A DNA stretch of 64,000 nt from the NCBI RefSeq assembly GCF_029855125.1, contig NZ_CP123229.1:2710501-2774500 (forward strand). The letters run 5' to 3'. The notes under the pieces are model-generated. The model saw only the letters and a program-made list of their open reading frames with translations, was not told where the DNA came from and did not search any database. Every line of letters begins with the position of its first letter. The stretch's first letter is position 1. The stretch comes from Methylocapsa sp. D3K7 (GTDB taxonomy: Bacteria; Pseudomonadota; Alphaproteobacteria; Rhizobiales; Beijerinckiaceae). Below, in pieces: positions 1 to 7,728 of the stretch. Position numbers and translations under genes: made by a program.

Positions 1-1
1 G

Positions 2-499
2 CCCTTCGGGGAGGTGGCGCGTGGCAATGAAGAGACCGCCCTGATCGAAACGATCCGCGAGGCGCTGCTCGAACTCAAGCACCCCGAGACGCGCGAGCCT
101 ATCGTCGTAAAATTCTACACGGCGCAAGAAGCCTTCGGGCCCGATCACCATCCAGACGTGCCCGACATCATGGTTGTGTTCCGCGATGATCTCGGGCCGC
201 TGGACGCCTGCTGGTCGGACCGGCTTGGTCTTATCAAACGGACCGTCTACCAGAATTGGCTGCCGCGAACCGGCGACCACACTCCGCATTCGACGCTTTG
301 GATGTTGAATGGTCCATTCCCGGCCGGGGCGCGGTTTGAGGGCGGCGATGTGCTCGACGTCGGTCCGACCGTGCTGGAGATGCTGGGTCTTCCTCTCGAT
401 GGCCAGACCGATGGCCAATCGCTGACGCGGTTTGTCACCGGCATTGAGGCCGCGCCGCGCGACCGCCGCACCGGTCCCCGCGCTGCGAGCCGATTTTGA
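2..499 (+). CDS. AlkP-superfamily phosphodiesterase/phosphatase, C-terminal part
   Basis: The reading frame is open to the left window edge, so the N-terminal part of this gene is missing. The visible 165 or so residues look like the end of a type I phosphodiesterase/alkaline-phosphatase-superfamily enzyme: a DHHPDVPDIMVVF-type stretch, then a segment rich in H-T-P-H and a GGDVLDVGPTVLEMLGLP segment, which is the usual metal-binding and closing region of these hydrolases. Such enzymes cleave phosphate or sulfate esters with two metal ions. The stop codon at 497-499 overlaps a possible TTG start of the next small gene. Family assignment is from recalled pattern only; the substrate cannot be told. 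Confidence 0.7.
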   Translation, partial: PFGEVARGNEETALIETIREALLELKHPETREPIVVKFYTAQEAFGPDHHPDVPDIMVVFRDDLGPLDACWSDRLGLIKRTVYQNWLPRTGDHTPHSTLWMLNGPFPAGARFEGGDVLDVGPTVLEMLGLPLDGQTDGQSLTRFVTGIEAAPRDRRTGPRAASRF

Positions 500-657
500 T
501 AGGCACCATCGGCGCGTGCCTCCTCCTCGCGAGCTGGCTGGTCAGCTCACAGGTCAAGCGCATCCAAAGCATCATGGCCCGCGTCAAGGCGGAGGAAGAG
601 GCCGCGCGGGGTGTTGAGGCGGGCGCCAGTGGTGCGGGAGAAACGCCACGGAGTTAG
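496..657 (+). CDS. Small single-pass membrane protein (hypothetical)
   Basis: A 53-residue frame begins with TTG at 496, overlapping the stop of the upstream phosphatase-like gene (TTGA), which suggests translational coupling. It opens with a hydrophobic stretch (IGTIGACLLLASWLV) that would span the membrane, followed by a charged tail with VKAEEEAARG. I see no Shine-Dalgarno sequence of its own. A near copy of the tail-coding DNA (GTCAAGGCGGAGG...GCCGCGCGGGG) recurs at about 948-976. No function is recognised. It is too short and its start too weak to be certain that it is translated. Confidence 0.35.
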   Translation: MIGTIGACLLLASWLVSSQVKRIQSIMARVKAEEEAARGVEAGASGAGETPRS

Positions 658-742
658 ACGGCAATCGTGTCTTTGTACAAAACCATTGCGCCCGGCTCGA
701 AAACAAGATCAATGACGGCAAATTCGCAAGGGAGGGCGAACG

Positions 743-931
743 ATGCTTTCTGAGATTTGGCAATTTCTGAGTGACAACGAGCCCATCATCAGCGCGGCCG
801 GGGCGATTTTGGCGACCGCCGTAGCGGTTTGGAAATTGGTCGGCTTGTATAAAGGAAAGGGCGCCAAAAGCTCCGCCCCCGTCAGTCCCCACTGGCAAAA
901 CACCACCTGGCAAAAGCGTCAGAAACGCTGA
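743..931 (+). CDS. Small single-pass membrane protein, possibly frameshifted at its 3' end
   Basis: ATG at 743 has a good Shine-Dalgarno sequence (GGGAGGG at about 730-736). The 62-residue product has one clear membrane segment, roughly residues 15-35 (ISAAGAILATAVAVWKLVGL), and a basic tail. In the other frame from about 882 to the TAA at 999-1001 the DNA reads on as PTGKTPPGKS...VKAEAARG, which resembles the tail of the small protein at 496-657. One surplus base in the C-rich stretch near 876-890 would explain this, giving an original product of about 86 residues. Whether that is a real mutation or a sequencing error cannot be decided here. Function unknown. Confidence 0.45.
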   Translation: MLSEIWQFLSDNEPIISAAGAILATAVAVWKLVGLYKGKGAKSSAPVSPHWQNTTWQKRQKR

Positions 932-1010
932 TACGACGATTCATGGCGTCAAGGCGGAGGCCGCGCGGGGCACCACCACAAGCGAGTCGCCGAAGGCTTA
1001 ACGGCGCTGG

Positions 1011-1070
1011 ACGACCTCACCCTGAGGAGGCGCCTAAGGCGCCGTCTCGAAGGGCTGGGTGGTGAGACGG
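1011..1070. repeat. Palindromic intergenic repeat of a type common in Rhizobiales
   Basis: The stretch has outer arms CTCACC (1016-1021) and GGTGAG (1061-1066) and an inner perfect inverted repeat GGCGCC-TAA-GGCGCC (1029-1043). The CTGAGG...CTCGAAGG layout matches a widespread class of intergenic palindromes I recall from Rhizobiales genomes. It lies after the small membrane protein genes and could fold into a hairpin in RNA from either strand. Confidence 0.6.
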
Positions 1071-1130
1071 TGAGTCTTTCCAGCGCGCATTTTGCGCGGA
1101 AAAACCCATTCATCGAACGGCGGCAGAAAA

Positions 1131-1197
1131 GCCTATCTTAACTTTGAACTCAAGGATCGAGACGGCCGGAGCGGTATTATGGCTCAACTGCCACAAG
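1131..1197 (+). repeat. Interspersed repeat, copy A (inverted partner at 2261-2338)
   Basis: The sequence begins GCCTATCT and ends CAACTGCCACAAG. It matches the reverse complement of 2261-2338 at both ends: GCCTATCT[T/G]AACTTTGAA[C/G]TCAAGGA on the left and GCGGTATTATGGC[T/G]CAACTGCCACAAG, with small differences, on the right. The middle differs by a length change of about a dozen bases. The two copies flank the orphan membrane gene at 1393-2193. It may be the remains of a mobile or duplicated element. Confidence 0.6.
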
Positions 1198-1230
1198 AAA
1201 TGAATCGGGGTCCGCCCCTAAATTCTTGGG

Positions 1231-1305
1231 ATGGAAAACGAACATGTTTTAGGCGTCCTGACCCGCAAACGCGCCGAGATTGCCGGTCAAATCGAGCATA
1301 TCTAA
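1231..1305 (+). pseudogene. 5' fragment of a conserved hypothetical gene
   Basis: ATG at 1231 opens a frame that starts MENEHVLGVLTRKRAEIAGQ and stops at TAA 1303-1305 after 24 codons. I recall this opening from a longer small protein often found near recombinase or transposon genes in Rhizobiales, where the frame continues past the IEH motif as a coiled coil. Here it is cut short. It lies directly after repeat copy A, which fits debris from a past rearrangement. Confidence 0.4.
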
Positions 1306-1392
1306 CAAGTTGGCGAGAGCTACAGAGCTAGCGTCTTTTTTTCTCGCATGTCTGGCGGCGTTAGAGCTTGATGGTATAAGATTGGAAGACCT

Positions 1393-2193
1393 TTAGTCTG
1401 TCTTTCTTGGCGTGTGGGTGGCGCTCCTTAGTGACGCATCAAACACCGCGAGTGGGTATGACCGGCTACGAAATTCCGGCTCCAATCCGTTCGTTTTATA
1501 GAGCGCTATCAGTTCAGCGCGCTGGGCGTCCGTCATGTCGCCTTCGTGATATACAAATATCCGGCCAGTGAATTTCAGCTCGGTACTCGACTTGGCTGCG
1601 TGGTCCGCGCTTGTGCGGACTGTCGTCTCAAAAGCATTCAATTGAGATTGATACAACCCAGCGATGAGCTTTGCTACTTCGTACGTTGGTACAGCAGATT
1701 CCGGAATATAGTAAACTAGGAAACGGGAATGGCTCCCAAAGTCTGTTATTATCCGCCATTCGAGTTTTAAGTCTTTGCCATTAGAAAGAGGAACAAGAGA
1801 GTAGCCGTCTAAACCCAATCCCACCCCTCCATTTCCGCGCGCAACAAAATCGATTTTAAAATGCTCATGCAATTCTAGTGGCTGTGTAATTAACGCGGTT
1901 GGCGAAATGGCGTGCCTGTCATCAACCGAGCTAATTGGCCAAAAATACCAACCGGCGCATAGGAAGAAGCTGGTAGTAGATATAATCATCCCAAATAGAG
2001 GAACCATGCGTCGCCTTCGTATCCACCTGAGGTGAAGCCCTTCAATTCGTATGCCGAAAATAAATACAAGCGCCGCTACACCGAGGAGCGCCGGGCCAAG
2101 GATGCTACCAGCCTCTGGCCACATCAAAGGAGCACCAGTGGCGGCAACACCGAGAGCCGCTACGATCCAGCTGGAATCGATCTTAATTCCCAT
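1393..2193 (-). CDS. Orphan membrane protein with soluble C-terminal domain (hypothetical)
   Basis: 266 residues. The N-terminal third holds hydrophobic segments at roughly 7-24, 30-47 and 65-86, separated by a very basic RWIRRRRM loop near residue 60, which should be cytoplasmic. The remaining 170 or so residues form a mixed alpha/beta soluble region without a motif I recognise; a stretch near residues 210-240 (GRIFVYHEGDMTDAQRAELIALYK) looks like a small alpha/beta unit. The DNA is more AT-rich than the surroundings and the gene is flanked by the inverted repeat at 1131-1197/2261-2338, which suggests it may have arrived as a unit. Function unknown. Confidence 0.6.
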   Translation of the reverse strand: MGIKIDSSWIVAALGVAATGAPLMWPEAGSILGPALLGVAALVFIFGIRIEGLHLRWIRRRRMVPLFGMIISTTSFFLCAGWYFWPISSVDDRHAISPTALITQPLELHEHFKIDFVARGNGGVGLGLDGYSLVPLSNGKDLKLEWRIITDFGSHSRFLVYYIPESAVPTYEVAKLIAGLYQSQLNAFETTVRTSADHAAKSSTELKFTGRIFVYHEGDMTDAQRAELIALYKTNGLEPEFRSRSYPLAVFDASLRSATHTPRKTD

Positions 2194-2260
2194 GAAGGAA
2201 ATTGTTTACATGAATAGAATGCCAAAACGCGAGTCGCAGCTATCGTAGTGAACCGAATGG

Positions 2261-2338
2261 CTTGTGGCAGTTGCGCCATAATACCGGCCGGAGGCCGCGC
2301 GCCTCTGGCGCGTCCTTGACTTCAAAGTTCAGATAGGC
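2261..2338 (-). repeat. Interspersed repeat, copy B (inverted partner of 1131-1197)
   Basis: Read on the minus strand it starts GCCTATCTGAACTTTGAAG and ends CAACTGCCACAAG, matching copy A at both ends. It carries a GCGCCAGAGGCGCGC internal segment that copy A lacks. It lies just upstream of the start of the orphan membrane gene at 1393-2193. Confidence 0.6.
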
Positions 2339-2487
2339 TCGGGTTGGCCGTGCGCTGAATAGGATCGTGTGGTCGGGGGGCCCATTATATACTTTATCTC
2401 ACCTTGGCGCTTACGAGAAATCCTGGATTTATACCAGGTAAAGCCTCCCAGAAAGTACGTTTACGCAGACCGCCAATCGTACCAAAA

Positions 2488-2503
2488 TGTTTCACGTGAA
2501 ACA
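2488..2503. promoter_or_regulatory. parS-like ParB binding site 1
   Basis: The 16 bases TGTTTCACGTGAAACA are a perfect palindrome and equal the well-known bacterial parS consensus bound by ParB/Spo0J. The site lies in the intergenic DNA upstream of gatC. The ATG within it opens short frames (MFHVKH), but these look incidental. Chromosomal parS sites cluster near the replication origin, so the window is probably origin-proximal. Seen directly in the sequence; ParB binding is inferred. Confidence 0.85.
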
Positions 2504-2619
2504 CTTTTGTCCGATTGGGCCGAATTTCCTTACAAAATTGATATCCAAAACCTCGCATTGCTTGCGCCAAGCCCCCGGTGCTATAGCCTCCCCCTGTTTC
2601 AGCAAACTGAAGGAACCCC

Positions 2620-2907
2620 ATGTCCGTCGATCAGGCGACCGTGCGGCGCATCGCGCATCTGGCGCGAATCAAGGTCAGCGAGCACGACGTGCCGCATCTG
2701 CAAGGCGAGCTTAACGCCATCCTCGCCTTCGTCGAGGAACTCTCCAGTGTCGATGTCGAGGGTGTCGAGCCGATGACCTCCGTCCAGCCGATGCCGATGA
2801 AAAAGCGCGAGGATGTGGTGACCGACGGCGCCATCGCGGACAAGATCGTCGCCAACGCGCCGGTCTCCGACGATCATTTCTTTGTCGTTCCCAAGGTGGT
2901 GGAGTGA
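2620..2907 (+). CDS. gatC: Aspartyl/glutamyl-tRNA amidotransferase subunit C
   Basis: 95 residues, the usual size for GatC. It starts [20 protein letters not shown] and ends with a [12 protein letters not shown] tail, both typical. GatC is the small clamp subunit of the GatCAB enzyme that converts Glu-tRNA(Gln) and often Asp-tRNA(Asn) to the amidated forms in the cytoplasm. The stop overlaps the GTG start of gatA, so the two are translationally coupled. gatB is not in this window. Confidence 0.95.
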   Translation: MSVDQATVRRIAHLARIKVSEHDVPHLQGELNAILAFVEELSSVDVEGVEPMTSVQPMPMKKREDVVTDGAIADKIVANAPVSDDHFFVVPKVVE

Positions 2908-4397
2908 GCGCACCCATGACCGGCCTCACGGACCTCACCCTCGCCAGCGCGCGCGATGGCCTTGCGCAAAAGCAATTTTCCGCCGTCGAGCTTGCCAAGG
3001 CGCATATCGCGGCGATCGAAAAAGCGCGGGCGCTCAATGCGTTCATCATCGAGACGCCGGAGAGGGCGCTGGCCATGGCCCGCCACTCCGATGCGCGGAT
3101 CGCCAAGGGAGAGGCGGGGCCGCTCGAGGGCATCCCGCTTGGCATCAAGGATCTCTATTGCACCGAGGGTGTGCAGACCACGGCAGGGAGCCACATCCTC
3201 GAAGGCTTTGTGCCGGCCTACGAATCGACCGTCACCGCCAATCTGTGGCGCGACGGCGCGGTGATGCTCGGCAAGCTCAATCTCGACGAATTCGCAATGG
3301 GCTCGTCGAATGAGACATCGTACTATGGCCCAGTGATTTCGCCCTGGCGGCGGCGCGGCTCCAACACCGCGCTGGTGCCTGGCGGCTCGTCGGGCGGATC
3401 GGCGGCGGCGGTCGCGGCGCGGCTGTGTTTTGGCGCGACGGCGACGGATACCGGCGGCTCGATCCGGCAGCCCGCAGCCTTCACCGGCACCACCGGCATT
3501 AAGCCGACCTATGGCCGCTGCTCACGCTGGGGCATTGTGGCGTTTGCCTCCTCGCTCGATCAGGCGGGCCCTATCGCCCGCAGCGTGCGCGACGCGGCGA
3601 TCCTCTTGCGCTCGATGGCCGGGCATGACCCGAAGGACACGACCTCCGTCGATATGCCGGTCCCCGATTTCGAGGCGGCGGCGGGACGCGGCGTCAAGGG
3701 CCTCAAAATCGGCATCCCCAAGGAATACCGCCTCGAAACCATGCCCGCCGAGATCGAAAAACTCTGGGCGCAAGGCATCGCCTGGATGAAGGACGCGGGC
3801 GCTGAGATTGCCGATATTTCGCTGCCGCACACGCGGCATGCGCTGCCCGCCTATTACATCGTCGCCCCGGCCGAGGCTTCGTCGAATCTCGCCCGCTACG
3901 ATGGCGTGCGCTATGGCTTGCGGGTGCCCGGCAAGGACATCGCCGGCATGTATGAGAATACCCGCGCTGCGGGGTTTGGCAAGGAAGTGCGCCGCCGAAT
4001 CATGATCGGCACCTATGTGCTTTCGGCCGGTTATTACGACGCCTATTATGTGCGGGCCCAAAAAATCAGAACCCTGATCAAGCGCGATTTCGAGACGGCC
4101 TTCGACTCGGGCATCGATGCGATCCTCACGCCCGCAACGCCCTCCGCCGCGTTTGGGCTTGGCGAAAAAGGCTCCGCCGATCCCGTCGAGATGTATCTCA
4201 ACGATATTTTCACGGTGACTGTGAACATGGCGGGGCTGCCGGGCATTGCGGTGCCGGCCGGAGTGTCCGCCGAGGGTCTGCCGCTGGGGCTGCAAGTGAT
4301 CGGCCGCGCCTTTGACGAAGAGACGCTGTTCTCCGTGGCGCAGGTCATCGAGCAAGCCGCGCCGAAAATCGATGCGCCGGAAAAATGGTGGGCGTGA
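2904..4397 (+). CDS. gatA: Glutamyl-tRNA amidotransferase subunit A
   Basis: 497 residues, normal for GatA. It contains the amidase signature with the Ser-cisSer-Lys triad: catalytic Lys in [11 protein letters not shown] (about residue 80), the [12 protein letters not shown] loop (about 155-166) and [12 protein letters not shown] (about 178-189). The enzyme frees ammonia from glutamine for the transamidation done with GatB. The GTG start at 2904 overlaps the gatC stop (GTGA); an ATG at 2916 is an alternative. Operon with gatC. Confidence 0.95.
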   Translation: MSAPMTGLTDLTLASARDGLAQKQFSAVELAKAHIAAIEKARALNAFIIETPERALAMARHSDARIAKGEAGPLEGIPLGIKDLYCTEGVQTTAGSHILEGFVPAYESTVTANLWRDGAVMLGKLNLDEFAMGSSNETSYYGPVISPWRRRGSNTALVPGGSSGGSAAAVAARLCFGATATDTGGSIRQPAAFTGTTGIKPTYGRCSRWGIVAFASSLDQAGPIARSVRDAAILLRSMAGHDPKDTTSVDMPVPDFEAAAGRGVKGLKIGIPKEYRLETMPAEIEKLWAQGIAWMKDAGAEIADISLPHTRHALPAYYIVAPAEASSNLARYDGVRYGLRVPGKDIAGMYENTRAAGFGKEVRRRIMIGTYVLSAGYYDAYYVRAQKIRTLIKRDFETAFDSGIDAILTPATPSAAFGLGEKGSADPVEMYLNDIFTVTVNMAGLPGIAVPAGVSAEGLPLGLQVIGRAFDEETLFSVAQVIEQAAPKIDAPEKWWA

Positions 4398-4408
4398 GCG
4401 CGGGTTGA

Positions 4409-5260
4409 TCAGAGCCGCTTGATCGACGTGATGCCCTGTAACGTCTTGCCGAGGATTCGATCCCGCGCGGTGCGCAGCGGCTCGCTGACGACCAGCATGT
4501 GATGCGCATTGGCATGGAGCAGATGGGTCTCGTCGCGCATGATGCCGACATGGCCGCGCCAGAAAACGACATCGCCGCGCCGCAAGCCTGTCAGATCGGC
4601 ATCGAACGCGAGCGGCACGCCGATTGACTTTTCCTGCATATAGGTGTCGCGCGGGGCCGCGAGTCCGGCGGCTTCGAGCGAGATCTGCACGAGACCCGAG
4701 CAATCGATGCCAAGGCTTGTCTTGCCGCCCCAGAGATAGGGCACGTGCAAAAACCGCTCGGCCACCGAGACGAAGTCTTTTTCGTAAGCGTCATACGGCT
4801 TCAGATGGTCGGCAAAGACAAAAGCACAGTCCCCGACTTGCGCGAAAGCCCCTTGAAACGCCCGGACGCGAACGGCGGCACCCAGCGGTGAAGAGCGGCG
4901 CGCCGGCATCTTGATGTCGGGACATTGGTACACGAAGGTCCGGGTTACCGTGACGCGATGGGTTGGCTCCGCCCATCCCTCCGCCAGCGCGGCCATGGCG
5001 ATATAGCCGACATAGCCGTCACGCGCGAGCTGCACCCAGCCCCAGCCTTCCTGATCCTCGTAAAGCGTGACCGCCTCGCCATAAATCGCTTGCGTGTCGA
5101 GCAGCGCCTCATGGGCGGGCTCGCGCCGCACATCGGCAATGCCGGTGACGACCTGCATCGCGCGGCCTTCGATGTAATCAGCGGCCTCGACGAGCCCGCG
5201 CAATTGTGCAGCTGCGAGATCGGGGCGGGCCGGGGTCTGGCGGGGATCGAACTGAGGCAT
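4409..5260 (-). CDS. NlpC/P60 cysteine peptidase with bacterial SH3 domains
   Basis: 283 residues from the ATG at 5260 (MPQFDPRQTP); a further start at 5317 is possible but adds a non-conserved tail. The first 150 residues or so look like bacterial SH3-type modules (WGWVQLARDGYVGYI). The C-terminal NlpC/P60 domain has the catalytic Cys in GIDCSGLVQ, the His in GHVGIM and a further His in LLHANAHH. Such enzymes cut peptide links in peptidoglycan stems. No signal peptide is evident. It is convergent with gatA and divergent from uspA. Confidence 0.85.
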   Translation of the reverse strand: MPQFDPRQTPARPDLAAAQLRGLVEAADYIEGRAMQVVTGIADVRREPAHEALLDTQAIYGEAVTLYEDQEGWGWVQLARDGYVGYIAMAALAEGWAEPTHRVTVTRTFVYQCPDIKMPARRSSPLGAAVRVRAFQGAFAQVGDCAFVFADHLKPYDAYEKDFVSVAERFLHVPYLWGGKTSLGIDCSGLVQISLEAAGLAAPRDTYMQEKSIGVPLAFDADLTGLRRGDVVFWRGHVGIMRDETHLLHANAHHMLVVSEPLRTARDRILGKTLQGITSIKRL

Positions 5261-5374
5261 GTCAAAGCCTGCTGCAGCGAAGATGTGGTAAATCCAACAG
5301 GAATCTTCCGTTGGCATTCAACCACTAGCGGCATATTCTGGAAATGCCAACTTAGGGCGCGGAGCCAAACTGTC

Positions 5375-5818
5375 ATGTACAAACATATTCTCATTCCCAC
5401 CGACGGCTCGGAATTGTCCAAGAAAGCCGTCGAGCATGGCATTTTGCTGGCCCGGACGCTGAAGGCGAAAGTGACGAGCATCACCGTTTTATCGCTGTCG
5501 CAAATCTTCGATTTGGACCCGGCCCTCTTCAAGGAACTGCCGGAGGAATATGGCTATCAGAAGCAGATGGAGGTCTTTGCCAGCAAATGCCTCGATCAAG
5601 TGAAGACCATGGCATTAGGGCAGGGCGTGAGCTGCGACGTAATGTATGTGGAGCATGAGCATGCGTATCAGGCGATCATTGATACCGCGACCAACGAGCA
5701 TTGCGATCTGATTGTCATGGCCTCGCATGGACGCCACGGGCTCTCCGCGATCGTGCTCGGCAGCGTCGCCGTCAAAGTGCTGACGCACAGCACGATCCCG
5801 GTGCTGATTTATCGTTAG
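5375..5818 (+). CDS. Universal stress protein (UspA family)
   Basis: 147 residues, the size of a single Usp domain. It starts MYKHILIPTDGSELSKKAV and ends with the nucleotide-binding motif region SHGRHGLSAIVLGSVAVKVL (G-x2-G-x9-G-[ST]-like), as in ATP-binding UspA members. Usp proteins are cytoplasmic and are linked to stress survival. The start at 5375 gives the standard N-terminus; the longer open frame upstream is an antisense shadow of the peptidase gene. Confidence 0.9.
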   Translation: MYKHILIPTDGSELSKKAVEHGILLARTLKAKVTSITVLSLSQIFDLDPALFKELPEEYGYQKQMEVFASKCLDQVKTMALGQGVSCDVMYVEHEHAYQAIIDTATNEHCDLIVMASHGRHGLSAIVLGSVAVKVLTHSTIPVLIYR

Positions 5819-6270
5819 GGCAAGGTCTTATCCGAAAAGTCTGAAACTTTAGGGAATATTTCAGTTTGAATTTCTGTTTTCGATCCAAAGCGAGATTCGG
5901 CTCACAGTTCTTGATAACGGGAGTTGACCCGGAGCGGACATTCGACAGAGTAAGTTACTGAACTCGAAAGCAGGCGCTGCTGATGTTCTGAAAACCAATA
6001 AACGGCTCGGTAAGTCGGTCGGGCCCGATGTCGAATATTGGTCGGTCGCCGAATTGGAGCCCCAACCTCGGGTACCGCTACACGGCGACTTCCTCGTTCA
6101 AATTGTCACGCATCAATGAATTTTACGCCGATATCGGCTATCGGAGCTTGGCACCGACCACAGCTGATATTGCAAAGATCCTCCTAATTCGACAATCTGT
6201 GCCTCGGCAAGGCCGTCGTCCGGCAAAGCCTGGAGGAAGCGTTTCTTTGGGCTCGAAATGGGAGCGCGTC
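5819..6270. other. Gene-poor stretch between uspA and the porin gene
   Basis: No convincing gene. The first 40 bases (GGTCTTATCCGAAAAGTCTGAAAC) resemble a common Rhizobiales intergenic repeat, but only in part. From 6028 a frame is open and in phase with the porin gene; its product (NWSPNLGYRYTATSSFK...) does not look like a signal peptide and may be old coding debris. Confidence 0.35.
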
Positions 6271-7680
6271 ATGATCAGGAAGACCCGTGCTCAGCTTGTG
6301 CCGTCCGTGAGAGCGCCGGGCTCGGCGGGACGCCAAATGGCATCAGCGGAAGCTTGTGCGGCGAGCGCCGCCTCCGTTGTTTCTGGCGCCAAAGTGACCT
6401 TTGCGACCTTAGTTCTCTTTGCCACATCGACGGGCTCCGTCTGCGCGGAAGACGTCCCGTCGTCATTACTCACGCAACCTTCGCTGACCGACACGCCCGA
6501 TGGCCCCAAAGAGCAATTGCAGAGCATCGGTATCATGCCCGACGTCTGGGTCACTCAGTTCTATCAGGGACAGACAGAAGGCGACGGCAGCAAGACTTGG
6601 CGTTACTGCGGTAAGCTCGACGTTTTCCTTAAGGTGGATGCAGAGAAACTTGGCCTTTGGCGGGGCTTCCACATCAATGTGCAATACGAGCATTACTTCG
6701 GTCAAAACATAAACAGGACGGATTTTGCGCTCATTCCTGTCAACACGGCGCTGGCCTATGTGGAACGAGACGGCTATCACTCCGCTCTCTCCGCCAGCGT
6801 CACGCAGGATTTCGGCGAGTCTATTTCCGTCAGCGCCGGAAAATTCGACATGATGACGCTCGCATCGAAGACCCCGTTGATCGGCGGTGGCGGCATCGAC
6901 ACTTTCATGAACAGAGCTTTCGCCCTGCCATCGACCGGGGTGGCCTATACAGCTTTCAGAGGAGGGGCCGGCGACAGGGTTGTTCTCTCGGCGCCATATC
7001 TTATCGGCGGAATAGTGGCGATTAAGACAGAGCCAATCAATTTCGCATTGATGATCGCCGATCCGCGTAGCGCGATCGATCCCAGGGTCATCGAGCATCC
7101 CTTCGAGAAGGGGCTGGCGGTGGGGGGTGCGGCGACTCTCAAAACGGAGATCGCCGGCCTTCGTGGTTTTCACACATGGCGCGCCGCCTATAGCAATGCG
7201 CGCGGCATCGATCTTGAAGACATCACCGACCTGTCCCGACGACCAGCGCCCGGCAGCTTAGTGACGACCAAGAAAGGATTTTGGTTCACATCTTACGCCA
7301 TCCAGCAGAACTTCGTACAAAGTGAACAGAATCCGGAGACCGGCTGGGGCCTGTTCACACTTGCGACCCTGTCAGACGGTAATCCCAGCCCCGTCAGATG
7401 GAGTGTCCTCGCGGGCCTCGGCGGGAACAATCTGTTGGCGGGCCGCGAGAACGATCGCTGGGGTATTGGGTTTTTCCACTTTGGGCTGACTGAGCCCTTG
7501 CTTTCCGGACTGGCCGCTCTTGACGTGAACCGACGCAGCGAAGGAGGGGTGGAGGGTTTCTACAATCTTGCGGTCACACCATGGCTGCGCCTCTCCGCCG
7601 ATCTGCAGGTGATCGATCCCTGGAATCCAAGCGCATCGCGAGCAACTTATGCAGCATTGCGCCTGCAAACAAAGTTCTAG
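6271..7680 (+). CDS. OprB-like carbohydrate-selective porin
   Basis: 469 residues from the ATG at 6271; the open frame reaches back to 6028, but 6271 gives a basic start followed by a hydrophobic segment ending SVCAED, a likely signal peptide with an unusually long leader. The mature part has many alternating aromatic beta-strand segments (GFHINVQYEHYFG, WGLFTLATLSDG, GIGFFHFGL) and ends in phenylalanine (YAALRLQTKF), as expected for an outer-membrane barrel. The GKFD segment and the closing strand fit the OprB/carbohydrate porin family. Substrate cannot be told. Confidence 0.75.
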   Translation: MIRKTRAQLVPSVRAPGSAGRQMASAEACAASAASVVSGAKVTFATLVLFATSTGSVCAEDVPSSLLTQPSLTDTPDGPKEQLQSIGIMPDVWVTQFYQGQTEGDGSKTWRYCGKLDVFLKVDAEKLGLWRGFHINVQYEHYFGQNINRTDFALIPVNTALAYVERDGYHSALSASVTQDFGESISVSAGKFDMMTLASKTPLIGGGGIDTFMNRAFALPSTGVAYTAFRGGAGDRVVLSAPYLIGGIVAIKTEPINFALMIADPRSAIDPRVIEHPFEKGLAVGGAATLKTEIAGLRGFHTWRAAYSNARGIDLEDITDLSRRPAPGSLVTTKKGFWFTSYAIQQNFVQSEQNPETGWGLFTLATLSDGNPSPVRWSVLAGLGGNNLLAGRENDRWGIGFFHFGLTEPLLSGLAALDVNRRSEGGVEGFYNLAVTPWLRLSADLQVIDPWNPSASRATYAALRLQTKF

Positions 7681-7728
7681 CCAATTCAATCCGACTGTTT
7701 TCGCCTACTGTTCATCGTGTTGGAACTG

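Noticed and set aside
2369..2776. 135-residue frame running through parS1 into gatC
   Set aside because: It overlaps gatC out of frame and its product is not protein-like after the parS site.
3522..4703. 393-residue open frame on the minus strand inside gatA
   Set aside because: It is fully antisense to gatA, rich in Arg/His/Ala as expected for a shadow frame in GC-rich DNA, and has no recognised motif.
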